Part shown: piece by piece, positions 55,952 through 64,000 of the stretch
Numbering within the stretch: the first letter of the stretch is position 1
Layout of the letters: each line of letters starts with the position of its first letter
The notes under the pieces: generated by a model
What the model was told of the DNA's origin: nothing
Databases searched by the model: none
What the model saw: only the letters and a program-made list of their open reading frames with translations
Assembly: GCA_945861065.1 (NCBI GenBank)
Contig: CAMASI010000006.1
Coordinates: forward strand, 19,377-83,376
DNA: 64,000 bases
From: Klebsiella pneumoniae
GTDB lineage: Bacteria; Myxococcota_A; UBA796; GCA-2862545
Direction of reading: 5' to 3'
Made by a program: the position numbers and the translations under genes

Positions 55952-56929
55952 ATGGCCGATCCGGTTCCGCTCCCGTTCGTGGACCCTTCCGACCTGGGAC
56001 CCCAGCTCGCACTGTTCGCATTTGTCGCGGTCCTGGGCCTGGGCGGACTCGTGCTGGCAGCAAAGTACCTCGTCGGAGACCCACAGGCGGACTTGGACGC
56101 GTGGACGAAGAAGGAGCGCTCGGGAAACAAATCCGTACCGGGGGGCGCCGGTCCAAGGCCGAAGGTCGACGTCGATTCGGCCGTACGCCGGGTGCCCGAA
56201 TTCACGTGGGAGGACCTGCTGACGTCTGCGTGGCGAGGGGGGCACACCGCGCTCATGCCTGGCCTGCCAAGCGCCCTGCCCTTCACCCAAGGAGCTCTTG
56301 ACGGCGTCGCTGAGGCCCGTCGAGGCCGCGTCGTCGCGGCACGTCTGCTGGAGGTCGCCGTTCTGCAGTTGGTCGGCGAATCACAGGGCGTTCACGCGAA
56401 GGTGGACGTCACAAGCCTCGTGGAGGAAGAGGACGCGCAGGGCGTTACGGCGTCGTGGCGGGTCGTGGACCGAATTCGGTTGCTGCGAGCAGCGAAAGAT
56501 TGGGGGGTCATCGGGTGGTCGCGCGAGGAACGCACCCCCTTCCGGTCCACTGCGATGGCGGACCTCCCCTCACCCCTGCCGCCCCTCGTCACAGACCCCG
56601 CTTGGGGGGATCAGCAGGCTCGCGTCGATCTCGTGGCCTTTGTCACCCTCGCACGCGTTGGTATCGGCGCAGCACTCGCGGGCAGCACCGGCGCAAACGT
56701 GACCGACCTCGCCCGCGACATGTTCGCGGTCCTGCGTGAGCGTTCGTCTTGGACGGTTCCCGGCGACGTGTTGGTTCAACCGGTGCGAGTGGTGGCAGAC
56801 GCCGCAGGAGACGTGCTCACCGCACGTGTCACGAGCCCGGTACTCTTTGAGATGTGGACCTTCGTCCGGGGTGCAGACAAGACGTGGCGCGTCGCGGGAC
56901 GGCAATCGGCCGCTGACTGGGTGCCCTGA
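55952..56929 (+). CDS. Single-pass membrane protein, possible Tim44-like
   Basis: 325 residues from an ATG at 55952; a longer open frame overlaps the caspase remnant. One membrane helix (about 19-40, LALFAFVAVLGLGGLVLAA) follows a short N-terminus. The soluble part is mixed; its end reads SPVLFEMWTFVRGADKTWRVAGRQ, which resembles the final strands of the Tim44/TIM44-like domain found in bacterial envelope proteins. Evidence is weak, and the protein could equally be unrelated. It lies between the caspase operon and minDE. Confidence 0.6.
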   Translation: MADPVPLPFVDPSDLGPQLALFAFVAVLGLGGLVLAAKYLVGDPQADLDAWTKKERSGNKSVPGGAGPRPKVDVDSAVRRVPEFTWEDLLTSAWRGGHTALMPGLPSALPFTQGALDGVAEARRGRVVAARLLEVAVLQLVGESQGVHAKVDVTSLVEEEDAQGVTASWRVVDRIRLLRAAKDWGVIGWSREERTPFRSTAMADLPSPLPPLVTDPAWGDQQARVDLVAFVTLARVGIGAALAGSTGANVTDLARDMFAVLRERSSWTVPGDVLVQPVRVVADAAGDVLTARVTSPVLFEMWTFVRGADKTWRVAGRQSAADWVP

Positions 56930-57094
56930 CGGTCTCGTATGCACGGGTTTCGCTTGCACGCCCGCCCAAACTCGTGGTACGAAGACCGCACGCGGCCCCC
57001 CAAGGTCGCCCTCCCTCCCCGCGGCGCCCGCCGCCATTTCTCCTTTTCCTCAATCCTCTTCCCCAGCCATCCCCTCGTCCCCCCTGGAGCGCAC

Positions 57095-57907
57095 ATGGCA
57101 GAGTGCATCGTCGTCACGTCCGGAAAGGGCGGTGTCGGCAAAACCACCACGTCGGCCAATCTCGCCATGGGCCTCGCGCTCACTGGAAAGAGGGTCGTCG
57201 TCGTGGACGCAGATATCGGCCTCCGCAACCTGGATGTCATTCTCGGATTGGAGAATCGAATCGTCTACGACCTCGTCCAGGTCGTACAAGGCGACTGCAA
57301 ACTGCGTCAGGCGCTCATCCGAGACAAACGGGTCGAGGGGCTTTTTCTGCTGCCGGCCGCGCAGAAATGCGACAAATCTGCCGTCAATCCCGACCAGATG
57401 AAAGCGCTGGTCGAAGAACTCAAAGCCGAGCACGACTACGTCATCATCGATTGCCCAGCGGGAATCGAACAGGGGTTTCGCAACTCGCTCGCCGGCGCAG
57501 ACCGCGCGCTCATCGTCACCACGCCGGAAGTCAGCGCCATTCGAGACGCCGATCGTGTTGTTGGGTTGATCGACTCCGCAGGGCTCCCTGAGCCACGACT
57601 CATCATCAACCGGTACCGCCCTGGCATGGTCCATCGCGGAGACATGTTGGATCGAGACGACATCCACGAAATCCTACACGTTCCACTCATCGGAATCGTC
57701 CCCGAAAGCGAGGATGTGGTGATCAGCAGCAACCGAGGCCAACCTCTGGTGTTGGACGAAATGAGCCAGGTCGGAGGCGCGTACCGGCGCATTGTGCGAC
57801 GTGTGCTCGGGGAAGAACTCGCCATTCCGAGTTTCGATATCGACAGCGGCTATTGGGCGGTGTTCAAACGTTGGATGGGCCTTTCTACGAACCAGGAGGT
57901 GGCATGA
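57095..57907 (+). CDS. minD: Septum site-determining protein MinD
   Basis: 270 residues from an ATG at 57095 with GGAG five bases upstream. Deviant Walker A SGKGGVGKTTTSANLA with both Lys, switch I DADIGLRNLDVILGLENR, VYDLVQVVQGDCKL, DCPAGIEQGFRN, and the membrane-targeting helix near the C-terminus (VFKRWMGL). MinD is an ATPase that positions the division inhibitor. It overlaps minE by 4 bases. No minC gene is adjacent. Confidence 0.96.
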   Translation: MAECIVVTSGKGGVGKTTTSANLAMGLALTGKRVVVVDADIGLRNLDVILGLENRIVYDLVQVVQGDCKLRQALIRDKRVEGLFLLPAAQKCDKSAVNPDQMKALVEELKAEHDYVIIDCPAGIEQGFRNSLAGADRALIVTTPEVSAIRDADRVVGLIDSAGLPEPRLIINRYRPGMVHRGDMLDRDDIHEILHVPLIGIVPESEDVVISSNRGQPLVLDEMSQVGGAYRRIVRRVLGEELAIPSFDIDSGYWAVFKRWMGLSTNQEVA

Positions 57908-58176
57908 TGCGGAACCTACTCGAAACTGTTCGCACCCTGGTTTCTCCGCGGGGCGGAAGCAAAGATGACGCGAAACAGCGTCTCCGGGTCGTACTTATCC
58001 ACGACCAGATTGCGTTGACCCCCGGGCAGATGGACCAGATGCGAGACGAGATTCTGGCCGTCGTCCGCCGCTACGTGGACATCGACGAAGCGGGCGTGGA
58101 TTTCAAACTCGAACGGGGCGACACACAAATCGCCCTGGTGAGCAACGTGCCTGTGCGCAGAGCCGCCCGCGGGTAG
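57904..58176 (+). CDS. minE: Cell division topological specificity factor MinE
   Basis: 90 residues from an ATG at 57904. The N-terminal anti-MinCD and membrane region (LLETVRTLVSPRGGSKDDAK) leads to RLRVVLIHDQIALTPGQMD, and the dimerisation domain includes EILAVVRRYVDIDEAGVDF. MinE stimulates MinD ATPase and confines MinC to the poles. Gene order minD-minE with overlap is typical. Confidence 0.94.
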   Translation: MMRNLLETVRTLVSPRGGSKDDAKQRLRVVLIHDQIALTPGQMDQMRDEILAVVRRYVDIDEAGVDFKLERGDTQIALVSNVPVRRAARG

Positions 58177-58217
58177 CCCCCGCCCGTGACGGAGGAACGG
58201 AGCAAGAGACTCCGGGT

Positions 58218-59588
58218 TCAACCGCTGTCGGCGCCGCTGACGCGTACCCGAACACGGGTGGTCCAACTTACCGGTTTCCCATCGGCACGGGGTATTCCCC
58301 ATCGCCATTTCCGCACGGCCTCGATGGATGGCGCCTCCATCCCAGGCGAACACTCCGTAACGGTCACGTCGGTCGGAGACCCGCCAGGCGACACGCTTAC
58401 CACAAGCATACATTCGCCCGGTGGGGCGCCTTTCGGGGCGACACGTTTGACGATTGTTGGGGACGGAAACGTGTGCACATTCGGTGCCAGGTCGAAAGAC
58501 CGGTAGTCGCCATCGGCGATTTCCAACCATGGGGCCTTCCCCTCTCCTGGAAAGACCACGATCACTGGAAATCGTGCATATAATTCCCCGTCGGCTGGGC
58601 GCGGTGGCACCATGACCCACGTCGCCAGCGCGCTCTCGACCGCCGCATGAAGCGTACCGTCACACCCATCCTTGTCTGGCCACACCCACACCTGCCGGTC
58701 CGAGTTGACGCCGACCAACACCTCGCACCTGGTTGCGGCCTGCGTCGGTGCTGGCAACGGGTATTGATACACCCCGACGCGCCCAAACGGCGGATGGTGA
58801 ACCCAAAACGCAGGCGACCCTTCCGGCATCGGGGGCGACCGGCGAACTGGCGCCGGTTGGGAAATACGGGCCATATGGGCCGTCGGCGTCACCGCATCGG
58901 GCGGAAACACCACTTGCGCCCTGGCACCAAGGCCAGAGGCGTCTGGACGTGAAAACTGCACGTCCACGACGAGCGCCGACGCCGTAGACAGACTGTCGAC
59001 GAGCCAAGGCCGAAATCCCCACTGCCGAAGGCCGACATCTACGGCGTCGCGAAACAGGTCAGGGCACCCCGTCACGTCGACGTTTTGTGGCGTGCCCGTC
59101 GTCGAAATATCGATTCTTGCACGACAGAGTGGTTCGTCAGCCCCTTGGCCCAACGCAACTTCGGGAAACTGGATAAGTGTTCGCCCCACGAGGCCGTACG
59201 GTACGAATCCAATCGCGGCAGGAAGGTTGAGTTCTTGCCCCGCCGCCTGAACGAAATTGACCTGGTCGAGCAGGCCGTCTCGCCGACCTGGAAGCACCCA
59301 CAACTCAGCGACCGGTCCTTCCGGAGCGCCCGGCGACGCCACCCAAGCCCAAGCCGCGAGCCCAGCCAACGCGGGACCTGCGACGTCCACTGAACAACCG
59401 TCGGTTTGATCGAGGCGCATTCCCGTCGTCGTCCACACGGCCCGGACCTTACAAGGTCGGCCGGAGACGTCCGTCGGAAGCGCCGGGACTGTGGGCGCAG
59501 TGGCAGTCCACCAATGTGCGTCATGACGGACCACCACAACGTCGTCGTTCGCGATCGCATTCGCGAGCCAACAAGAAAGTACGAGCAT
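58218..59588 (-). CDS. Secreted protein with four TonB-C-like Cys-Cys-Trp modules
   Basis: 456 residues with signal peptide MLVLSCWLANAIA or similar. Four modules can be aligned by eye. In each, two Cys are 19-21 residues apart and a Trp follows the second Cys by exactly 15 residues: C46/C65/W80, C155/C175/W190, C288/C309/W324 and C393/C413/W428. Modules 2 and 4 read like a TonB C-terminal domain (CRARIDISTTGTPQNVDVTGC; a helix ending with WGFRP/WRWGIP). The fold would be one disulfide-linked strand pair plus a helix per unit. Function unknown; possibly a multivalent envelope protein. Confidence 0.75.
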   Translation of the reverse strand: MLVLSCWLANAIANDDVVVVRHDAHWWTATAPTVPALPTDVSGRPCKVRAVWTTTGMRLDQTDGCSVDVAGPALAGLAAWAWVASPGAPEGPVAELWVLPGRRDGLLDQVNFVQAAGQELNLPAAIGFVPYGLVGRTLIQFPEVALGQGADEPLCRARIDISTTGTPQNVDVTGCPDLFRDAVDVGLRQWGFRPWLVDSLSTASALVVDVQFSRPDASGLGARAQVVFPPDAVTPTAHMARISQPAPVRRSPPMPEGSPAFWVHHPPFGRVGVYQYPLPAPTQAATRCEVLVGVNSDRQVWVWPDKDGCDGTLHAAVESALATWVMVPPRPADGELYARFPVIVVFPGEGKAPWLEIADGDYRSFDLAPNVHTFPSPTIVKRVAPKGAPPGECMLVVSVSPGGSPTDVTVTECSPGMEAPSIEAVRKWRWGIPRADGKPVSWTTRVRVRVSGADSG

Positions 59589-59634
59589 GGCGGACGCCTC
59601 GGCGGGCCCAGGCTAACGCGCGCCCGAGGGCGGC

Positions 59635-60339
59635 ATGGTCGGACGCTTTGTTTGGGCGGACCTGCGGGGAGGCGATCCCGCACTTGCGCGCGCCTTTTAC
59701 GGTGCGGTCCTAGGTTGGTCCTGGGTGACTGACGAGGAAGGAAACGGTGTCTTTGCCTGTGCGTCCGGGCCTGTGGCGGGACTCCCGGCGGCCGACGGCG
59801 CGCCCTACTGGGTTCCTTACCTCGTGACTGCCCAGCTTTCCGCCAGCACTTCCCACCTCAAAGTCCTCCGCGACGAAGACGTGCCCGGCGTCGGCCGAAT
59901 CGCGCGTTGCGTAGACCCGGTTGGCGCCGAACTGAACCTGTTCATGCCCACGGCCCCGCTGACGCTATCCGCAGTCGCTCCGTGCGGGACTTTCTGCTGG
60001 TTCGAACACGTCGGCGATTCTGCAGCGTCTTTTCAGCTCTTCCAGCGGTTCGCGGGTTGGACGCCGATGGGCGAGATCGGCCTGGGTCCAAATGGAATCT
60101 ACAGGTTGTTTGGCGTAGACGGCACGGCTTGGGGTGGGTTTCTAGACCACGACCCGGCGCGCGGTTCGCCACGATGGCGTTTATATGTACGGGTTTCTGA
60201 CGCTGAGGCCGTCGCAGTCGCGATCGTGGAGTCCGGAGGCACCGTTCAACATGGACCCGCGCTCATTTCGGGAGGCGGCAAAGTAGTGATCGGGCGCGAC
60301 GACCAAGGCGCAGAATTCGCCGTTATGCAAACCCCATGA
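59635..60339 (+). CDS. VOC-family (glyoxalase/dioxygenase fold) protein, two modules
   Basis: 234 residues. Module 1 begins FVWADLRGGDPALARAFYGAVLGW with the typical FYxxVLGW helix and module 2 begins CGTFCWFEHVGDSAASFQLFQRFAGW. Conserved strands include YWVPYLV and RLYVRVSDAEA, ending ISGGGKVVIGRDDQGAEFAVM. The fold supports glyoxalase, resistance or dioxygenase roles; metal ligands are not all clear, so the activity is open. It overlaps the next gene by 4 bases. Confidence 0.82.
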   Translation: MVGRFVWADLRGGDPALARAFYGAVLGWSWVTDEEGNGVFACASGPVAGLPAADGAPYWVPYLVTAQLSASTSHLKVLRDEDVPGVGRIARCVDPVGAELNLFMPTAPLTLSAVAPCGTFCWFEHVGDSAASFQLFQRFAGWTPMGEIGLGPNGIYRLFGVDGTAWGGFLDHDPARGSPRWRLYVRVSDAEAVAVAIVESGGTVQHGPALISGGGKVVIGRDDQGAEFAVMQTP

Positions 60340-61913
60340 TCGCCATCGAGGGAATGAGCCGAGCCGACAGCGAACAAATCAAGATTTTCTTGTGTTTGGC
60401 CGCCGCGGTCTTGGCGATCTCGTGGAAACACCTGCCGCCGCTTCCAGCTAAGCAATTCCTACGCGTGCTCAGTTTGCTCGCCCTCGTGAACTACGGTCGA
60501 TTCGGCACCAAAGTCCCTTTCGATCGGGTCGATACCTACGATCTGCTTCACTACTACGTCAACGCCAAATATTTTGACGAACTTGGCTATTACGACTTGT
60601 ACCCCGCCATCCTGCTCGTCGATCAGGAAAACGGCGGCCCGCATTTTGAGGAACAGGGTGACCTGTATATGGCCCAGGACGCCTCAGGACACACCATTCG
60701 TCCCGTTCGGCACGGAACCGCGCGCGGAGCGGAGGTCAAGGAAACCCAATTTGACGCAGAGAGTTGGGACAACTTCACGCACGACGTGTTGTACCTCCAG
60801 CGTGACAGGGCTGGATTGACCAAAGAAACCTGGCGTCAAATGATCCAGGACCACGGGTACAACGGCACACCCACATGGACCTGGATGGCGCGACCACTCA
60901 CGTGGGTCCCGGTCGAGTACGTCAAGTGGATCGGATGGATCGACGTAGGGCTCCTGGCCGGTGCGATCGGCCTTGCAGGGGTCGCTTTTGGCGCGGACAC
61001 TGCCTGGTGGGTCCTGTTGTGGTTTGCCGTGTCCTATAGCCTGAGGTGGCCGACCGTTTCTTGGGCCATGCTCCGCTACGATTATGTCGCAGCGCTTTTG
61101 GCGGCGACCGCGCTGGTCCGGCTCGGGCGGCATCGACTTGCCGGTGCGCTGATTGGCTACGCGGCGATGGTGCGTCTGTTTCCGGTGGTCTGGTTGTGGG
61201 GTCCATTCAGCAAGGGGGTATCGGGGCTGACGCAAGGTGTTGTGAGTCGCCCGCTGCTGGGGCTTGCCCTAGGCGCCGTACTCGCAGTGGGGGCGCTGGA
61301 AATGGGCACGTTGCTCATGCTCGGCGTCGAGCCTCAACGGGTCCACCTGGAGAATATGGAGGATCACAACCGTGCCGACCAGCTCTCTTCCCGTCGCATC
61401 GGGTTGGCGCTTGGCCTCGCCTACGATGGTCAGGTGTTGCCCAAAATCATCGATGCGGGCGAGAAATCGCAAATCGAATCACAGCGTCCCCTCCGTTACG
61501 GGCTAGCCGCAGCGTTTCTCGTCATCGTCGGGTGGGCACTGCGTAAGGCTAGAGACGAGGAAGCGCTAGGTTTTGGGTTCTTACCCTTTTTCTTATTGAC
61601 TACGGCTTCGTATTATTACTACGTCACGCGCGTCACCTTGACCGCGATTCATGCCGGCGACTTGGATCGCTGGCGAAATCGAATCGGGCTCTCCGCATTG
61701 TTTGGAATGGAGTTGTTCTGCAACTGGGCCGAGACGGTCTACCCTGAGCACCGTTTGTTCTTGATCGGTTGGCTGGCCTGGCTGTTGGCCGCCTATGCTG
61801 TCGTCATGGGCGTGTGGTTGACGTGGGAAGCACGATCAGGTCCCCGGAGGCCCATCCTGAGGGGCCAATTCTCGGAGGCGGGTGACCTCCCTGGCAGCGA
61901 CGTCCGCGTCTAA
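60336..61913 (+). CDS. Polytopic membrane protein, possible GT-C-type glycosyltransferase
   Basis: 525 residues with some ten membrane helices. After the first helix an acidic loop (DRVDTYDLLHYYVNAKYFDELGYYDLYP) could be the periplasmic catalytic loop of a GT-C or DUF2029/GT87-type enzyme. Further helices follow, including LRYDYVAALLAATALVRLG and RLFPVVWLWGPFSKG. No definite family. It is coupled to the VOC gene. The next gene lacks a normal 5' end. Confidence 0.65.
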   Translation: MIAIEGMSRADSEQIKIFLCLAAAVLAISWKHLPPLPAKQFLRVLSLLALVNYGRFGTKVPFDRVDTYDLLHYYVNAKYFDELGYYDLYPAILLVDQENGGPHFEEQGDLYMAQDASGHTIRPVRHGTARGAEVKETQFDAESWDNFTHDVLYLQRDRAGLTKETWRQMIQDHGYNGTPTWTWMARPLTWVPVEYVKWIGWIDVGLLAGAIGLAGVAFGADTAWWVLLWFAVSYSLRWPTVSWAMLRYDYVAALLAATALVRLGRHRLAGALIGYAAMVRLFPVVWLWGPFSKGVSGLTQGVVSRPLLGLALGAVLAVGALEMGTLLMLGVEPQRVHLENMEDHNRADQLSSRRIGLALGLAYDGQVLPKIIDAGEKSQIESQRPLRYGLAAAFLVIVGWALRKARDEEALGFGFLPFFLLTTASYYYYVTRVTLTAIHAGDLDRWRNRIGLSALFGMELFCNWAETVYPEHRLFLIGWLAWLLAAYAVVMGVWLTWEARSGPRRPILRGQFSEAGDLPGSDVRV

Positions 61914-61976
61914 GAACCCCACGCGCACCAAGATCTCTGCAATTCCATCCGTGTCGTTCATCTGGGCGACGAGGAG

Positions 61977-62588
61977 TTGGTTGACGGCGGCCTCATTTTT
62001 TGGCATGCGTACATGTACTCCATCGACGGTGGCAACAATCCTGACTCCCCTAGTACCTTCGACAGCCTCTTCGATTGTCCCGATCTCGCGGGCCACGGCC
62101 CGAGGAGCGTGGAACATCATTCGACGGCTGCTGTCGAAGGCTGGGCGAACTTTGTCGCCATCACGGCGTTCAACCGGGTGATAGACGGGGATTGTGCCTG
62201 GCCGTTCCACATTGACATGGACCTCGACCTTGATGAAGCCGATGACTATGACAGCCCGTCGCAAACTCTCAATTGCGGCGACACCGACCTGTACAATTAC
62301 CTTGGGGTCGTCGTAGATTACGCAAACTACTCGGGCGACTGGTGCGGGGCCGAAGCTTTCGTCAGCACGGAGACGGACTGGACCCGTTTCTTCTGGGACC
62401 TTGCCGATTCGGACTTGTTTATGTGGTCCGACATTGTTGACATCGTGGACAACGCCAATCCGCATAACTGGAACAAGGTGGCCACAGGTGGCGGCGGGGA
62501 TCCGCCCACGCGCATCTGGCAGGGCGCGGCCGGCGCCGACGAAGAGATCGTCGAGCTCATCCTCACGGGCAATGGCTGCAACCGGTGA
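61977..62588 (+). pseudogene. 5'-truncated zinc-metalloprotease-like gene remnant
   Basis: An open frame of about 203 residues that starts without an obvious initiation signal (a TTG at 61977 after GAGGAG is possible) and is in the same frame as the upstream gene after its stop. It has EHHSTAAVEGWANFVAI, like the region containing the distal zinc Glu (EGxAxF) of secreted HExxH metalloproteases, but no HExxH is present. The C-terminus has CGTDLYNY-type acidic segments (CGDTDLYNYLG), a DWTRFFWDLADSD helix and ends NGCNR. The upstream catalytic part appears lost. It is coupled by 4 bases to the FG-GAP lipoprotein gene. Confidence 0.5.
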
Positions 62589-64000
62589 GTCCCCTTGCCG
62601 GACTCGCCACCTTGTTCGCCTGCGGGTCCGAGCCCAATGGTACTTTGGCCGATTACGATAAGGACGACGACGGATCGGCGATCAGTGAAGGCGATTGCAA
62701 TGATCTGGACCCGGCGATCGGCGTGACCCGTCCGGACGCAGAGGGAGACGGAATCGACAGCGACTGTGACGGCTCCGACGGCTCGCTTCTTCGTCTTACG
62801 GAGGTTGCCGTAGCCATCTACCACGGTGGAACGCTCGGGGGAGCGTTCGGCCATCAGGTGGTCGCCGGGCCTGACCTGGACAGTGACGGCTTGGGTGAAT
62901 TCGCTGTACTCGCGAGCGAGGTCTACGCGCCCCAGCCGGCCGGGGGGACTGTCTTCGTGCTGTCCTTCGCCGGTACGGGCGAGCACAGCTTGACGCAGGA
63001 CGACGCGCTCATTGTGATCGTGGATTCCAGCGAGGAAATCGATGACATTGCCTTCGTGACGCCCTTGGCCGGCGGTCGATTGGCGGCGGCCTGCAACACG
63101 CCGGACAACATTGCCCGCATGGACGGCGGTGTGGGCCTGTACCTGTTCGACGACCCGCTTCGCAAGGGCCTTGGCATAGTCGACGCCGATGGCATGCTCG
63201 ACACTATGACATCCGGTGGTCCCGCCGTGGTCGCCTCCGTTGGGGACCTGTTCGGAGACGGTATCGACGACGTTATCATTCGAGGTGTGCAGGGGTCCGA
63301 CCTGGGCGCGTCGGGCGTACTCTGGGCGATCGACGCGGACATCCAGAATGTCGTTGAGGGCGATGCGGCGGTTGTTGTCGACGGATGGGCGGACGAGGAC
63401 AGCTTCGGCGACAACGTGATCGGCGGCGATTTCAACGGGGACGGCCTCGGAGACCTCGTGATAACGGGGACGGGGTCCGATCCGCTCGGGCGTGCGGAGG
63501 ATCCTGCGATCATCATTCTCGAGGGCAGTCCGACATTGGTCGAGGGCGCGGATGCGTTCGACGCGCAGACCCGGGTGTACGCCTCCGACGTCGACGCGGA
63601 GTACTCCCTCGCGCACGGGGGATTGGCCGCCGGCCGCGTAGATGTCGGGGCGGCGGAAGACTTGATTGTCTGCGACCACGTGTACAACGAGCCCGAGCCG
63701 CGCTGTGGACGCTGCTGGCTGGACTACGGACCGCTCCCAAGGGGCGACCACCCATTGGAGGATTTCCCTGTGCAGTTCCAGCCGGCATTCGGGGGAAGCA
63801 TGCTGGGTCGCCAAGCGGCGATCGCCGACTATGACGGCGACGGGCTCGGAGATGTCATCCTCGCTGCACCTGATGACCCGTATGGGTCGCCCGTGAGCGC
63901 GGGCCGAGTGTACGTGTGGCTTGCGCCCTTCGACGCGATCGAAACCACCGACACCGCCGATGTCGCCTTCAAGTCGGACAAGCCGGGGGACGGTGCAGGG
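62585..64000 (+). CDS. FG-GAP lipoprotein with a MopE-type motif (partial, runs off right edge)
   Basis: The frame runs from a GTG at 62585 to the window edge, 472 codons with no stop. Lipobox MSPLAGLATLFAC, Cys13. Residues about 22-62 form a MopE-type metal-binding motif (YDKDDDGSAI, GDCNDLDPAI, DGIDSDCDG). Then FG-GAP repeats follow: GAFGHQVVAGPDLDSDGLGE, VGDLFGDGIDDVII, GGDFNGDGLGDLVI, and IADYDGDGLGDVIL. These build a calcium-binding beta-propeller, usually surface exposed. The minus strand has a long open frame here that is only a shadow. Confidence 0.85.
   Translation, partial: MSPLAGLATLFACGSEPNGTLADYDKDDDGSAISEGDCNDLDPAIGVTRPDAEGDGIDSDCDGSDGSLLRLTEVAVAIYHGGTLGGAFGHQVVAGPDLDSDGLGEFAVLASEVYAPQPAGGTVFVLSFAGTGEHSLTQDDALIVIVDSSEEIDDIAFVTPLAGGRLAAACNTPDNIARMDGGVGLYLFDDPLRKGLGIVDADGMLDTMTSGGPAVVASVGDLFGDGIDDVIIRGVQGSDLGASGVLWAIDADIQNVVEGDAAVVVDGWADEDSFGDNVIGGDFNGDGLGDLVITGTGSDPLGRAEDPAIIILEGSPTLVEGADAFDAQTRVYASDVDAEYSLAHGGLAAGRVDVGAAEDLIVCDHVYNEPEPRCGRCWLDYGPLPRGDHPLEDFPVQFQPAFGGSMLGRQAAIADYDGDGLGDVILAAPDDPYGSPVSAGRVYVWLAPFDAIETTDTADVAFKSDKPGDGAG

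Noticed and set aside
61836..62465. Minus-strand open frame of 209 codons
   Set aside because: It is antisense to the protease-like remnant, which has family-like motifs on the plus strand.
62327..63814. A 495-codon open frame on the minus strand
   Set aside because: It is the antisense shadow of the FG-GAP lipoprotein, whose plus-strand frame shows clear repeat and MopE motifs.

Overview
The window is GC-rich, almost fully coding DNA from a Gram-negative bacterium, most likely a member of the Myxococcota or a close relative. The evidence is the protein repertoire. There are many lipoproteins of unknown function and two proteins with MopE-type Cys/Asp metal-binding motifs (31577-33832 and 62585-64000). 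One of these ends in a MYXO-CTERM-like GCSC, hydrophobic, RR tail. There is also a soluble Ser/Thr kinase, a caspase-like protease with outer-surface repeats, and FG-GAP repeats. No rRNA, tRNA, CRISPR array, intact insertion sequence or phage gene was found. Start codons were chosen by family length and by Shine-Dalgarno (SD) matches; GTG and TTG starts are common.

Layout. 1-2304: lipoproteins on the minus strand and an island of inverted 8-bp repeat arrays around a four-helix-bundle gene relic. 2352-6345: a five-gene plus-strand operon resembling 2-aminophenol meta-cleavage (RidA-type deaminase, KynB-like hydrolase, asparaginase II-like protein, AmnB and AmnA). 6381-9586: minus-strand VWA lipoprotein, malate dehydrogenase and a Lon-substrate-binding-domain protein. 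9656-11422: rhomboid fusion; 11449-12297: TerC. 12371-17160: a TRAP transporter operon with a TatT-like lipoprotein, then a deaminase-only RibD. 17268-19883: lipoprotein and Ser/Thr kinase. 19884-20534: a gap with palindromes, a probable 57-residue gene and an operator-like repeat. 20535-27024: YchF, an orphan ABC ATPase, an ATP-grasp/GST/DUF255 operon and an RlmA-like methyltransferase.

26977-37061 is accessory and mostly secretory: lipoproteins, a sulfatase-fold hydrolase, and a compact minus-strand run of sulfatase, membrane protein, beta-helix protein and two unknown proteins. 37067-50836 is mainly a housekeeping minus-strand block. It holds murG and two small genes, then (in transcription order) a secreted repeat protein, miaA, accA, cmk, rpsA, a LapA-like gene, rsmB and mutS, with a GT-C membrane protein inserted on the plus strand. 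50898-58176 on the plus strand holds mutL, an ECF sigma/anti-sigma/caspase unit whose caspase gene carries an apparent +1 frameshift, a Tim44-like candidate, and minD-minE. 58218-64000 holds a protein with a fourfold Cys-Cys-Trp repeat, a VOC protein, a polytopic membrane protein, a 5'-truncated metalloprotease-like gene and an FG-GAP lipoprotein that runs off the window.

Genes within each block often overlap by 4 bases, so translational coupling is probable. The least explained parts are the 8-bp repeat/four-helix relic, the TTGTGGGG island, the fourfold Cys-Cys-Trp protein, the FDPF motif shared inside the TRAP operon, and the very short, mostly uncharged lipoprotein signal peptides.
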